From Saprolegnia diclina VS20 (lineage: Eukaryota; Oomycota; Saprolegniomycetes; Saprolegniales; Saprolegniaceae), in contig NW_008246081.1 of NCBI RefSeq assembly GCF_000281045.1, positions 480,791 to 544,790 on the forward strand: 64,000 bases of DNA, written 5' to 3'. The notes beneath the pieces are model-generated. The model was not told the DNA's origin and searched no databases. It saw only the letters and a program-made list of their open reading frames with translations. The position numbers and the translations under genes were made by a program. Below, piece after piece: positions 11,179-21,857 of this stretch (the first letter of the stretch is position 1; every line of letters begins with the position of its first letter).

Positions 11179-11253
11179 CCTGTCGTCCCTCAAGTGAGCT
11201 ATTTTCACACCACGGATCGAATTGATGGGGTTGAAACGACTGCGATCTTTGCC
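11179..11253. promoter_or_regulatory. Short divergent promoter region
   Basis: Only 75 bp separate the ATG of the tetraspanin (minus) from the ATG of the RCC1/UBR-like gene (plus). No TATA or CCAAT box is evident. Any promoter elements must be shared or overlap the coding regions. Confidence 0.5.
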
Positions 11254-13375
11254 ATGGGCGACGAGAGGTACCCAGCGCCGTCCGCGCCGCATGGCCTCAG
11301 TCGCCTCGGCTACGAGCTCCGCGTGGCAGCAACCCTTCGGCGCGCGGCCGAGCCGCTGCTTGAGACGGACGTGTTTGCCTGGTAGACACGCTGCCCGCAC
11401 CGAGTCGTTGGGCGTCACGTACGGTACGGTAGGGGCTACGGCGTCGAGGGCAGCCTTGGTCGCGACAATACGCAGACTGCGAATCTGCCCGTGCGCGTCT
11501 CGGCGCTGCGCCACGCGTCGATCGCGCAAGTCGCCGCGGGCCGCCACTTGACCCTATTCCTCGACGGTACAGCCAGTACACAACGTACCGGCGTCGCATG
11601 CCTGCACTAATTAGACGCAGGACAAGTGTACCAGTGCGGCCGCGTCGGCGACTATGTCACGGCGGCCAACTGGGTGCCCCGACCCGTGCATGGGCTGCCA
11701 CCCATGCAGAGCGTCGCCGCCGGCACCCGCGCGTGCTTTGCCATCGCTGGTACGAACAAGACATCTCGGGCTGCGCCATTTATTCAATGTATGCAGCCCC
11801 GCGGCGGGTCCGACCACTCACTCTCGGCCGCGACGACGACGGCGGTAGGTGCGATACCAAGCGCGCAAGTGTCAAGGACGATAGAGGTTGCGGTGCCACT
11901 CGACGACGGCGGCGGTGTGGTGTATGCATGGGGAGATGGCTGTCATGGGCAGCTCGGGCTCGGCTGTGACGCGTCAATGACGGTACAACCGCGCCACAGC
12001 ATGACGTACAGGACTGCTACCGTAGGTCCCGCAGCCAGTGGCGTTGCCAACACCCGTCGTCCGAGTGTGCGCGGGCCACCACTTTACGCTCGCCATCACG
12101 TCGCAAGGCGACCTCTACTCGTGGGGCCGCAACTCCCACGGACAACTTGGCCACGGTAGCGCTGCCCTTTTCGCAAAACAGCTATGTCATCGATGGACAT
12201 GAACTAGGGAGTACGGCTCTCGAGCCGACGCCGCGACGGGTCGAAGGACTTCCGCGCGTACGCACAGTCGCGGCTGGGACGAGTCATGTGCTGGCGCTCT
12301 GCGGTTCGTACGCTTGATGCTTACGTGCGCCTGACAGAAGCGTAGGCACGACCGTATATAGCTGGGGCCGCAGCCAGCACGGGTGCTTGGGTCTCGGTGG
12401 CGACGACCGCGATGTTCCGTCGCCCGTCGAAGTCGCGTACTTCCGCTGCATGCGCGCTGAGAAAGCGGCGGCCGGCAGCGACCACTCGCTCGTCGTACGT
12501 CATTCGGTGCTGAAGACCTCCACGAGAGTGTGGTAGGTGTGCATGCTCGGGGTTCGGACCTTCCTCTACGCGTTTGGCTCGAACGCGTTTGGGCAGCTCG
12601 GCCTCAACCTCACGATCCCATACCTCGACACGCCCCAGTGCGCCCAAGAGTTTGAGTACGCTGCCTCGTCCCGACGCATTGCGCAGATCCACGCGGGCGA
12701 CCGCTTCTCCGTCGCGCTGCTGAGTACGTCCATGGCGCTTTCGATCCATGGTACAAGCGTGCAATAGCCAACGGCGAGGTGTGCACGTGGGGCGACGGAA
12801 CGCATGGCAAGACGAGTCACGGCGTGCAGCGGCAAGCAACCTGCGTCCCGTGGGCTATCGACGCGATCGCGTCACGCTTTGCGATCGACGTCGCCGTCGG
12901 CTTTGCCCATGGTCTTTGTCGTTTCCGGCAGGGTAGGGCAACGCACGTGCGCTCCTGCATCATTCCTCGTCTTGGCTAGACGCCGCCACGCGCATGAACC
13001 GGTTTCGCCAGTTCCTTGTGCCCCGGGTCATCTCGCACTTGCTTCCTCCCGAGCGTGGCAGTCTCTGTACGACCGCGTCCCATCTCGCTTGCTCACGAGG
13101 ATGCCCTAGCTCGGGCTTGTGTGTGTACGTCGACGCTCCAAACGTCGTCGGCGCCGCTCGGCCTGCACTACCACTGTACAACTTGTCAAAAACAGCCTCT
13201 CTGCCGCCACTGCAGTCTGCGCTGCCATCGTCAGCACACGATAGAGCTTGTCGCGCGCGATCATGTCGGCGCGCAGTGCGTCTGCGAGGCGTGTCCGGCC
13301 GCCACGCTGCCCTCTGTGCCCGAGAGCTCTGTGTCTAATGCCGCATCAACACGGCGAACGCTTCCCTTTGGTTAG
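11254..13375 (+). CDS. RCC1-repeat protein with C-terminal UBR-like Cys/His cluster
   Basis: Twelve exons: 11254-11381, 11433-11566, 11621-11749, 11797-11844, 11885-11982, 12026-12155, 12208-12303, 12346-12494, 12537-12723, 12768-12932, 12980-13066, 13110-13375; 538 aa with all junctions in frame. RCC1 blades run through most of the protein (DVFAWGYGVEGSLG, VVYAWGDGCHGQLGLG, DLYSWGRNSHGQLGHG, TVYSWGRSQHGCLGLG, FLYAFGSNAFGQLGL, EVCTWGDGTHG). The C-terminal ~65 residues hold a Cys/His cluster (CTTC, CRHCSLRCHRQH, CVCEAC) spaced like the UBR-box zinc finger seen in N-degron E3 ligases and POE/UBR4 proteins. RCC1 plus a zinc-binding module suggests a scaffold or E3-associated factor, but no RING or HECT domain is present. 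Its stop codon overlaps that of the convergent downstream gene. Confidence 0.75.
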
Positions 13376-15608
13376 CGCAGAGCGTTTAGCTGGTGGTACA
13401 AGGTTGAGCCGAGGCTGCCCGTTGTGAGCCGTCGCGCCATATCGAGGCGCCGGCAAATCGACATTGACTGGAGCGCTCGTGGCCGCGTGAGCGAGAGAAG
13501 ACCGAGGACGAGCTGGCCACGCAGATCGTGGAGCGCTGCCGCTTGCTCGGCGTACGTCGACTGCTCAAAGAGGTGTGGGTCGATGCGGAGGAGTCGCTCG
13601 GTGCAGCTCGCATGCACGAGAACCCATGTGCTCGCTGTGCCGTCGTCGAGCTGCAGCACGAGATCGCCAAACGCCAACTCAAACACGTCTTGGCCGTGCA
13701 CGTAGGCCTCGGCGCAAAAGCTGCACTCAGCACCGGTGCGGTTGAGTGCTACCGGGCGGTGACAGAAGCGGTGCACCATGCGGACGGCCCCGCCCCGCTC
13801 GCACGTCGCGTCAACCTCGCCATTGGGCGTGAGGAACCCGACGTCGAGTATCGTGGCGCGGACAATCGACGCCGGTTGCGCTTTGGCCGAGAGTAGCGTC
13901 GGCGTGTAAAAGGACGGTGACTGGAGAAACCCGGGTAGATGGCTCCAGTTGACGACACTGCCGTTCGTGAGCGACGTCTTCATGCTGAGAATGTCGGGCC
14001 ACGCAGCACAGAGACCGACGACGCGCCGCATGGTCGCCGGGTCTTCAACGAGCACGACGCCGTCGACGTATACGACGTGACCGACGGAGGTGCGCACGGC
14101 GGCGGCGGCGACCGACCCAACGCACTCGATCTGGAGCGGCTTTTCCCGCCGGTGCCAGTCGCAAATGGTGAGTTCGACGCACAGCAGTGGCTCGAGCGCG
14201 CTGTAATACGTGGCACAGAAGGATGCGAGGAGCGGACTGGCTGCAGAGACTTTGACGTCGACCACGAGCCCAAGAAACGAGGCGTTGACGCAGCGCGATG
14301 CGAGTTGGTTGAGCTGGAGCGGGTACGGGTACTGCGACAGATTCGCAAACTTGGTGGTTTCTTCCTTCGGGATGTCGAGGGTCTCGTTGGACTGCGTCAA
14401 GATGATGTCACGCTGGACGACGGCCGGTGTCCGGAAGAGGACCGTCGACGAGCCGTACTCGAGTGCAATGTGCGGATACACGCGGCTGTGCGGTGGGACT
14501 TCGTCTAATATCGCGCGGTGCTCGGGCGAATGCTGGGCGTCGACCGATAGCAAGAACGGGCAGTCGATCAAGAGATGGTCGCCCGGCTGCAGGAGCTGGC
14601 TCAGCAGCGTCTGCTGGTCCCAGAGCACGAACAGGAAGGAGGGGGTAGGGGACGCTATGGGCGACACGAGGATCGTCTGCCGTCGCAGCGCGCCGGACGC
14701 CACGCATGGCCGTGCAGCCAAGACATCGACGACCTACTCGCAAGCTGGACGGTTGCAGGACGCGGTAGAGACGAGGTAGTACCTTGAGGCGGAATCGCTG
14801 CTGGTGCATCATGTCGGGAGGCATCTGTTGCCACTGGAGCAGCGTCGTGATACAACGGGCGTCGTCCGAGAAGGTCTTGTCCCAAGCGTCCCGCAGCGAG
14901 AGCTCAAAGACCATAAAGTCGGTGGGCAGGTACCGGCGCAGCTTGGTGTCTACGCTGCCATCGATCCTGCGACGCTTGATGGGAGAGAATGGTACCGTTC
15001 GTGCTCTGGAGTCGGCGTAGGTTGGTCAACCACAGCTTGCGCTTGAGATTGAACGGGTGCGGAGTCCTGCGGAAGCATGCGAAATCGGTCGGTCAGGGAT
15101 GGAGCACACGTACGCCGGGTCGTTGGAGAAGAAGCGCTCAAAGCGCTGGTGGATGAACCTACCATCACGCGTGTCGTCCGTGCAGTCGCCAGGAAATCAA
15201 TTACATGTGCGTCTCGGCGCGGGCGCGCGTCTCATCTTCCTGCGACGCTGCGTGGAGCGTTAGCATGTCGAGGACGAGCGTGTGGCGTGCGGCGATCAAT
15301 TGGCGAAGCTCGGCGACTTGCACGTCGGTCTCGCTGGACCGGTCGCCAGCTATGACGCGCTCCGAATGCGACTGCAGGTAGCGCACCATGAGCTCGGTGA
15401 GCGCGACGGGCCGCGTGAGGCCATCGGGGTATTCTTGCAAGAGCGCGAGGAGCTACAAGATCGCCATCATATTCGCCGCGTCCAGTGGCCTCGCATGGCG
15501 TACATTGCGCGCGACCCAATGGATCGAGACGTCGCGGTCCTTGGGCCGGCGCGGGAAGCACGCGATCTGGACCGCGTCCCGCAGCATCTGCAGCGACGGC
15601 CACTCCAT
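13372..15608 (-). CDS. OB-fold protein, RPA/SHLD2/RADX-like (tentative)
   Basis: Six exons on the minus strand: 15504-15608, 15205-15452, 15114-15158, 14996-15066, 14783-14949, 13372-14733; 665 aa, in frame throughout. The N-terminal ~200 residues are helical. From about 205 the chain has alternating beta patterns typical of successive OB-folds, with LQPGDHLLIDCPFLL in the first and LVVDVKVSAASP / HVVYVDGVVLVEDP in the second. The third (residues ~480-570) contains CERGG...RFCHRPV...ECSFC, a possible zinc ribbon inserted in an OB-fold as in RPA70 and related ssDNA-binding proteins. Assignment to a specific family (RADX, SHLD2, CTC1 or an RPA1 paralogue) is not possible by eye. A role in single-stranded DNA binding during repair or telomere maintenance is inferred. 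An apparent in-frame TAG near 15450 falls inside a canonical 51-nt intron. Confidence 0.6.
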
Positions 15609-15726
15609 CGCGACGTCGGGGTTGTCGGTTCGGCGGAGATGGCGGAAATAATATGGAAAGCGACGGAATTCGATTTTAATAAAATACGCAAAAAGGCCAG
15701 AAAGGCGGAGCGTTTGTATCGCCGCG

Positions 15727-15731
15727 ATTGG
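15727..15731 (-). promoter_or_regulatory. CCAAT box in divergent promoter
   Basis: ATTGG on the plus strand, within an AT-rich stretch (15650-15790) between the divergent OB-fold gene (ATG 15608) and PH-ELMO gene (ATG 15802). Confidence 0.35.
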
Positions 15732-15801
15732 TTGAAGCAATTAAAAATGCATTTTATTACTCACACCCTTCGGCGCTCGAAATAGTTTAGCTTTTGCGTC
15801 C

Positions 15802-18533
15802 ATGAGCGTCGACGGGCCCGACGCGCCGGCGAGCGAGAGTCCCGCCATGAGCCTCTCGGTACGTCGATCCCATGCGCATGGACCTGTGGAAGAGCATGCA
15901 CATGCGATGGACGATCCTGATCCTGCGCGTGTAGGACGCGACGAGCGAAGCCTTGGATCGACCTGGCGAGATCTTGCAGGTCAAGACGCTCATGCACCTC
16001 ACCGTCCACGTGGGCATGGACGGCAACGAGAGCTTTGCATCCTCGGGCATCTCGCCATCGGGCTTCTCGGAAGACATGTCGCCGCAGAGCAGCCCCGTGG
16101 GTGCGTTCATGCTGCCGCTGCGCCGGCGAAGCGACGCGGACGCAGTGCGGACACCGACGGGGTCGGCGAGGAAGCTCGTGGACGAGCTCGCAAGTCCCCA
16201 GGGACCGTATACGCCGGGCATGGACGAGCCACGCAAGAACCGACGCGCGAGCACGAGCAGCGTCGAGTTTTCACGCGAGCAGATTCAGAGCTTCGAGACC
16301 AACCTCGGTCGCCACTACTTTTTCGCGCGGCTCGGCGCGAGCTTGACCGTGCAAGGCGGTATGATGTCGGTCGTCGACTCGGACGACCTCGCCGACGTCC
16401 GCCAGTCCAACGTCGGCGACGTGCTCAAGCAAGGCTGGCTCATGAAGAAAGGAGGCGTCGTGCCCACGTGGCGACGGCGATGGTTCACCTTGTCCCACAG
16501 GTAGAATCGCCTCTGCCTTCCCGCTTCTCTACAACATCCATTTTAGCGCGGACGGACCGATCCTCACGTACGCCAAGGAGGTACCCGCGCGTCGTTTCTC
16601 ATTTGATACGAGTTCGTCTCCTTTGTAGAAATCGCCGGCGGGGAAGGCCAAGACCACGGTCAAGACGATCCGCCTCTCGTCGAGCTCGCAGTGCTCCGTC
16701 GTGCCCAAGACCAAAGCCAACAGCCGGGACCGCGAATTCGAATTCAAAGTTGCCACGTCCGTCGACTTGGCGCAGCGCGAGTACTTTGTCCAAGCCATCT
16801 CCAACGTCGAGATGGCCGCGTGGATTGCCGCGATCAAGGCCGCGATCAACGACTCGCAGACCAATGCACTCCATGGTGCGTGCTTTAGCCTAGCAGTTGC
16901 TCTTCGGTCGTCCTAAACCGTGGGCGTAGCGGGCGGCCTGCGCTCGTTCTGGGACAAGACGGGCATCAACGGGTTCCTCATTCACTACGGCGTGCGCAAG
17001 TGCAGCAACCGGAACCACGTCCAGACGCGCGTGCTCGAGCTCAACTTTGCCGACCAAACGATCGTCAACACCAAGCGCGGCGAGACGCTCACGACCTTGC
17101 CGTTCGCTGCGCTCAGAACGATTCGCGTCCTCACTGACAACTCGGAGTGGGGCTTTGGCCTCGAAATCACGTGGGACAAGCACCGCAACTGGCCTCTGTA
17201 CCTCGACACGGCTGCGGCGCGCGACGACCTCGTCGCGCTCTTGCAGCACATAACGTCTGGCGCCATTGACCCAGAGCAGCTCCGGAAACGGTACCCGCAG
17301 CTCACACTCAAGACCGGGAGCATGGAGCGCAAGCAGGCGAGCCACAATGCGACGCTCAAAGGCCGCTTCCACGTCAAGTTGCACGAAGCCTTCTTGACGT
17401 TTTTCCCCGAGCACGCGACTTTGGTCCGGCCGTGGTTTGTGCTGCCACTGAAGGAGCTCCGCGTGTCGATGGACGCAGCGACCGACACGCTCTACTTGGG
17501 CCGGCATGTCATGATCTGCGACTCGGCGCAAGAGTGCAAGTCGTGGTACTCTGCGATCCTCGCGGCGTCGATTCTACCGCGGGAGATCATGGACGCCGAG
17601 ATGGACAAGCGCGAGAAGATCCGACGCACGTGCGTCCGGACCGTCATGAAGCTGCGCAAGCTGCTCAAGGCCAGCGTCAAGCCCGAAGGCAACGCGCCAG
17701 CCAAAGACCAAAAGCTCATCGACGTCATGCTCAAGCAGCTCTGGACGTACGTCTTCCCGAGCGACGTCTTTGTGTCCAACACGGACGTGCGCTGGCAAGA
17801 AATCGGGTTTCAACGGTATATCGCGGTCCTTCCGTAGCGTATGATATCTTACGAATGCTTGTCTAGCGGCGGCCCACCCTCGGATTTGCGCGCGAGCGGC
17901 CTCCTCGGTCTCCACTGCCTCATGTACTTTGTGCGGCACCACACAAAGCTCGCGACCTCCATTATGAACCGGATTCGGCACGGCGTCAGCGAAGGCAACT
18001 TAAAGAACTACCCGTTTGCGATCGCCTGCATCAACGTGGTCGCGACGCTGGTCGAGTTTCTCGGCATTGGGGACGCGGGGTCCCATTTCGACGGGTGCGT
18101 CTCGAGCGCACCCAAGACCTTTGTCGCGTTCATCGCCAACGACGTCGAGAAGAAGGGCGACGCGACGTCGTCGAATGCGCTGAGCCGCGCGTCGCTCCAC
18201 GCGTCATTGAGCCAGTATCAGACGTGGGACGACCTCACCGGGGACGTGATCAACACGGTGTTTGAAGACATGTTTTGCATCCTCTTCCCGATCCTCGACC
18301 GGCTCTTTGTCGAAATGGGCGCCGTACGCATACTGCGATACTGCCATGTCGTATTCTCATGGTGCGGCTAGGGGTACATGGAGTTTGGTCAAGTGCTACT
18401 GGCGTTTCGAAAGCGTGTGACCGTCATCTTTGCGACCGAGCCACCGACGTGGTCGGCGCTTCAAGTCCTCGCAAGCGAACCCGTCACCGAGACGCTCGTC
18501 GCGCCGAGCATCATCTCCAAGCAAGTGCATTAG
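15802..18533 (+). CDS. PH-ELMO domain protein
   Basis: Seven exons: 15802-15858, 15935-16500, 16547-16580, 16629-16875, 16930-17815, 17867-18323, 18372-18533; 802 aa. A PH domain begins near residue 185 (GWLMKKGGVVPTWRRRWF) and is split by two introns. The next exon holds a second PH-like stretch (VLELNFADQTIVNTKRGE). The C-terminal third is an ELMO/CED-12 domain with the diagnostic WQEIGFQRGGPPSDLRASG, then LLGLHCL. ELMO proteins work with DOCK-type exchange factors or act as GAPs for Arf/Arl GTPases, and the PH domain would bring the protein to phosphoinositide-bearing membranes. The N-terminus (~180 residues) is Ser/Pro-rich and probably regulatory. A role in actin or membrane remodelling is inferred. 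Exon joins all preserve frame. Confidence 0.85.
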
Positions 18534-18586
18534 GTGGCTTCTCTGTGGTGATTTATCCAACAACAACAACATGCCGAATCGCTGTC

Positions 18587-19322
18587 CTAATGCGCGTCGG
18601 CAGTGTCGTCATGGCGGATGTGGCCCTTGCCGCCAAGCTCCCAAGACGGCGATACGTCGTCGGTGTAGGGCGCGGGCCGTGGGCTGTCTGAGTAGGCGCT
18701 GGGGCGGGGCGCTTCGGATGATGAAGCCTTGGGCGACAAGAGACCAATGCCAGAAGCTGAGAGCTTCTTTTGCAGTTGGAGTGCAGCCGACCGGGCCTCG
18801 TAGAGCGCCGATGGCGAGTGGAGGACGTCAAAGAGGTCGGCTGCTAGCTTCCGCACGCCGGCGCCAGCGTCCAAGTCCTTGCTGTACTTGTACTGCTGGC
18901 TTTCGTCGCGGTTGTAATGCAGCGCGAGGTCGCGCACGAGCGGCTTCTTGACAAGGACATCGTTGAGAAACGGGTCGGCGCCGTGGAGGACGCAGTGGTG
19001 CAGCACGACGAGTACCTACGCATGTATATGTGGCGATACAGGAGCGATAGCCGTGACGACGCACCTTGCGCAGGACGTGTGGGCGGTCGGGCGCTGTCTC
19101 AATCGTGAGCCACAGGCGCTGCAAGATGCGCTTGCAGTCGACGACGTTGAAGGTGCGCGCGGCGAAGTCGTGGAGCGCGGCCGTCGGTGGGCCCAGCGCC
19201 GAGTCCTCAAGGTGCGTGTCGAGCAGCTTCTCGACGGGCGACCGGTCGTCCTGCGCGAGACCGCGGAAGCTCTTCTTGGCCTGCAGCACAAGCTCGTCCA
19301 GCGCAGCTCGGACGCGGTCCAT
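18587..19322 (-). CDS. ENTH/epsin-like protein
   Basis: Two exons on the minus strand (19065-19322, 18587-19015; 49-nt intron), 228 aa. The first ~170 residues form an all-helical domain with features of the ENTH/VHS superfamily: a late helix pair RVLVVLHHCVLHGADPF and VRDLALHYNRDES, then AGVRKLAADLFDVL, which corresponds to the strongly conserved GxxVRxxAxxLxxLL helix of ENTH domains. The C-terminal 60 residues are Ser/Pro-rich (KASSSEAPRPSAYSDSPRP) without clear clathrin-box or NPF motifs. It probably binds phosphoinositides and helps vesicle formation, but the short tail suggests a simpler adaptor than classical epsin. The gene converges on the PH-ELMO gene with a 53-bp gap. ANTH or VHS assignment is possible; ENTH-like is the best reading. 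Confidence 0.65.
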
Positions 19323-20014
19323 GCTTATAGCTCTCTGCTCGACGCCAACGACAACCGAAAGCGACGAAGTTCGAAGTTGACGTAACCGCTGGCTAAACAC
19401 ACTCCCCTTACGCGTTATCCGGATGCAGGCGCCACAGACTGCCACGTCATACATGTAGTTGCGAAGCGCCGTGATCTCTGGTTCATCGATTGGCTCTAAG
19501 CGATCCACACAAATTGCGCCAGTAACTTGAGGTCGAGTAGCTGCTATGATACATTTTCATCACTGACCAGTCGCGCTGGCAAGGCAGCGAAATCGCGTCG
19601 CCAAACGTCACTCTGCTGGTCCTGATCTCTCATATTCGGAGGGGTAGTCCCATGGGATCCCATGGGACAATACCAATGACCTTGGCAATCTATACCAAGC
19701 TCTAATGAATACCAAGCTCCAAAGACCAAGCTCTTCTCAACGCAGCCACTTGTCGTTCTGTCGTACAATCTGGAGCAGATCTTGACGGCAGCAGCCGTGT
19801 CATGAAATATCACGTTATGGAGGCTCTCTGGATAGAAATCGCTATCGTTCTTTCAATATCGCCGAATCACTTTTTCGATCTATGTAATTCTAAAGGTAAA
19901 CTTGCGAAACATGGTAATCTTCAACTGGAAGGTTAATTGGTTTCGATGCTTGTTCGACGATGCCATTGGCTAGAATCTCGCATACAGTGTAGCAAGTGTG
20001 GATATATGTATCTT
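19323..20014. other. Intergenic region
   Basis: About 690 bp, AT-richer than the genes. A small perfect inverted repeat ATGGGATCCCAT occurs near 19651. Short minus-strand ORFs (for example 19544-19813) show no recognisable features. Nothing else supported. Confidence 0.45.
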
Positions 20015-20030
20015 GGTCATTTCCCATTTC
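20015..20030 (+). promoter_or_regulatory. Oomycete core promoter match
   Basis: GGTCATTTCCCATTTC matches the Inr/FPR consensus GCTCATTYYNCAWTTT at 14 of 16 positions and ends 7 bp before the ATG at 20038. Confidence 0.6.
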
Positions 20031-20037
20031 GCAAGAC

Positions 20038-20895
20038 ATGGCCCGGCACGACGCGCTCCTCTCGGCCATCTTGCTGCTCGCGCTGCTCGTGCCTGGCATG
20101 AGCGCGGCCAACATCACGAGCGGCAACTCGACGTTCGACCAGAACGCCAACGCGCTTTTCTCGTCGGCCTCGAACATCGCATGGGCGCCCGGCCTCGTGG
20201 CCACCATCTCGCTCATCGCCGGCGTTATCGTCACCTTTTTTGGCTACAAGCTCTTCCGCCCCGTCATGTTTATCTGCGGCTTTGCAGTCGGGTCAGTTCT
20301 CGGCTACCTCATTGCGGAAAAGATCTTCAGCGGCCAGTCGTATGTGGTCACGGCGTCCTGGATCGCCTTCCTCGTCCTCGGGCTCCTCGTCGGCTCGATC
20401 GTCATGAACATTTGGGTCTGCGGCGTCTTTCTCGTCGGGGCAGCCGCCGGCGTCCTCCTCGCGTTTGAGCTCAACACGTCGGTCGGGTACAAGATTTACC
20501 CGTCGAACCCGACGACGAGTCTCTGGATTCTCATCATCGTGCTTGGGCTCATTGCCGGCGGCTTGGCCATCTGGCTGGAGCGGCCGATGCTCATTGTCGC
20601 GACGAGTTTGTTTGGCGCGATCGCAACGACATGGGGCATTGGGTACTTTGCCGGTCAGTACCCAAGCAGCACGGAGCTCGAAGCTTGGCGCAAGCAAGCG
20701 GCGAACGGGACGTTCGAGTACGACTTGCCGAACGCGTGGTGGGCCTACTTGGCTGCGACCGCTGTCCTTTTTGGGCTGGGCGTCTTTGTCCAGTTTCATA
20801 AGACCGCGGCCGGCGTTGTGCACTCGAACCCGCGCCGGAAGGACGCGGCGGCGACGTCGGGGCCGCACCGTGGACAGCCAATCTCGCATGTCTAG
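20038..20895 (+). CDS. TMEM198-like (DUF4203) multi-pass membrane protein, copy 1
   Basis: 285 residues, single exon. A signal peptide (ARHDALLSAILLLALLVPG, ending MSAAN) is followed by a short N-glycosylated ectodomain (NITSGNST) and about seven transmembrane helices with the Gly-rich FFGYKLFRPVMFICGFAVGS pattern typical of TMEM198/DUF4203 proteins. A polar luminal loop (GYFAGQYPSSTELEAWRKQA) precedes the last helix, and the tail is basic and cytosolic. Human TMEM198 assists Wnt/LRP6 signalling; no equivalent pathway is established here, so only membrane location and family are claimed. A close paralogue lies at 22237-23088. The start is backed by a core promoter match 7 bp upstream, and the longer in-frame start at 19996 would bury it. 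Confidence 0.8.
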   Translation: MARHDALLSAILLLALLVPGMSAANITSGNSTFDQNANALFSSASNIAWAPGLVATISLIAGVIVTFFGYKLFRPVMFICGFAVGSVLGYLIAEKIFSGQSYVVTASWIAFLVLGLLVGSIVMNIWVCGVFLVGAAAGVLLAFELNTSVGYKIYPSNPTTSLWILIIVLGLIAGGLAIWLERPMLIVATSLFGAIATTWGIGYFAGQYPSSTELEAWRKQAANGTFEYDLPNAWWAYLAATAVLFGLGVFVQFHKTAAGVVHSNPRRKDAAATSGPHRGQPISHV

Positions 20896-21128
20896 GACTT
20901 CTTACTGTTGACGTTAGACTTCTAATGTATTTTGGATGGCTTGTAATCGTTAGTCTTAACCATTTGACTAATTTTGCAGCGGCTCGTCTACTTCAGCATT
21001 TGTGCAAGCTACGGTTGCGGCAGCCGTCGCAAGCCGGTCAAGTCGACGCGATGCACAGTAATGCGTGGGTGGTGGTGGGCGACGTCGTGGGCGTCATCAA
21101 CGCACTTGGCGTGAAGCGTCACCTCGCG

Positions 21129-21857
21129 TTAGGTGGTTTGGAGTTGGTTCAGAGCGAGGTGGCGGCCGTTCTTCTGCTGACCTGTGTCATCATCATCAGG
21201 GTTTTGAGCGTCTTCGCGGCCGTCGGCTTGAAGGCGGCGAATGGTCTCGTCCGTGATCTTGGCCGTCACTTTGCGAATGCGCTTGGAGCGGGAAGCAGCC
21301 ACCTCGACCATGACAAGCTGATAATACGCGGTGGCACGCGCTGCATTGGCGCCCGTTTGTATCGTGGCAGCTTCGGCGGTCAACGCAGCGATCGTGGTCT
21401 GCAGACGGTCGTTGAACTTTGCGAGCGTGTAGAGATCGCGGCGAAGACCCTCCGATCGAGTGTGCAAAACGCGAGCGTGTTGGAGGCTAGCCTCGTGCTT
21501 GGCCCGTAGCGTCATGAGCTCCGTGGTCAGCGCCTGTTCTTTGATGTAGTGCTCTAAGCGCAGCGTGGCCGTGTTGGCTGTCAAGGCCTTCTCGTGGGCT
21601 TGCTGCAGCGTCGTTGTCGCAGCGGCGATGGTGACTGCGTGCTCGGCGCGGAGGCTGGTGCTCCGGGCCGCCAGTTGCTTCTTGCAGCCGGTGCAAAGGC
21701 GCTCGGTGCCCAAGACAACGAGCTCTCGGGCGTGGTGGCCAGGGACGAGCATCGTTTCCGGGTCGGTGCGGTGGCAGCCAGTGGTCGTTTGAGGCGACGT
21801 CAGCGAACTTGCCTCGACCTTGGTTGTGATGGACGGGCTGCAGAAGGGCTCTCGCAT
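21129..21857 (-). CDS. Hypothetical coiled-coil protein
   Basis: A 242-residue minus-strand ORF with an ATG start, lying between the two TMEM198-like genes. It has a CxxC pair (RLCTGCKKQ) near residue 57 and then an Ala/Thr/Leu/Glu-rich stretch of about 150 residues with heptad-like spacing, predicting a long coiled coil (LRAEHAVTIAAATTTLQQAH, LRLEHYIKEQALTTELMTLR). The C-terminus is polar and ends with NPDDDDTGQQKN. No catalytic domain is recognised. The long helical composition looks like real protein rather than a shadow, since no convincing gene lies on the other strand. It could still be spurious or part of a spliced gene. Confidence 0.45.
   Translation of the reverse strand: MREPFCSPSITTKVEASSLTSPQTTTGCHRTDPETMLVPGHHARELVVLGTERLCTGCKKQLAARSTSLRAEHAVTIAAATTTLQQAHEKALTANTATLRLEHYIKEQALTTELMTLRAKHEASLQHARVLHTRSEGLRRDLYTLAKFNDRLQTTIAALTAEAATIQTGANAARATAYYQLVMVEVAASRSKRIRKVTAKITDETIRRLQADGREDAQNPDDDDTGQQKNGRHLALNQLQTT

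Noticed and set aside
15440-15460. In-frame TAG suggesting a broken OB-fold gene
   Set aside because: The stop lies at the 3' end of a canonical 51-nt intron (15453-15503, GTACG...TTGTAG). Removing it keeps the frame.
15674-15686. TTTTAATAAAATA shared with 53101-53113
   Set aside because: A 13-bp AT-rich match in two AT-rich spacers. No longer homology around it, so no evidence for a repeat family.
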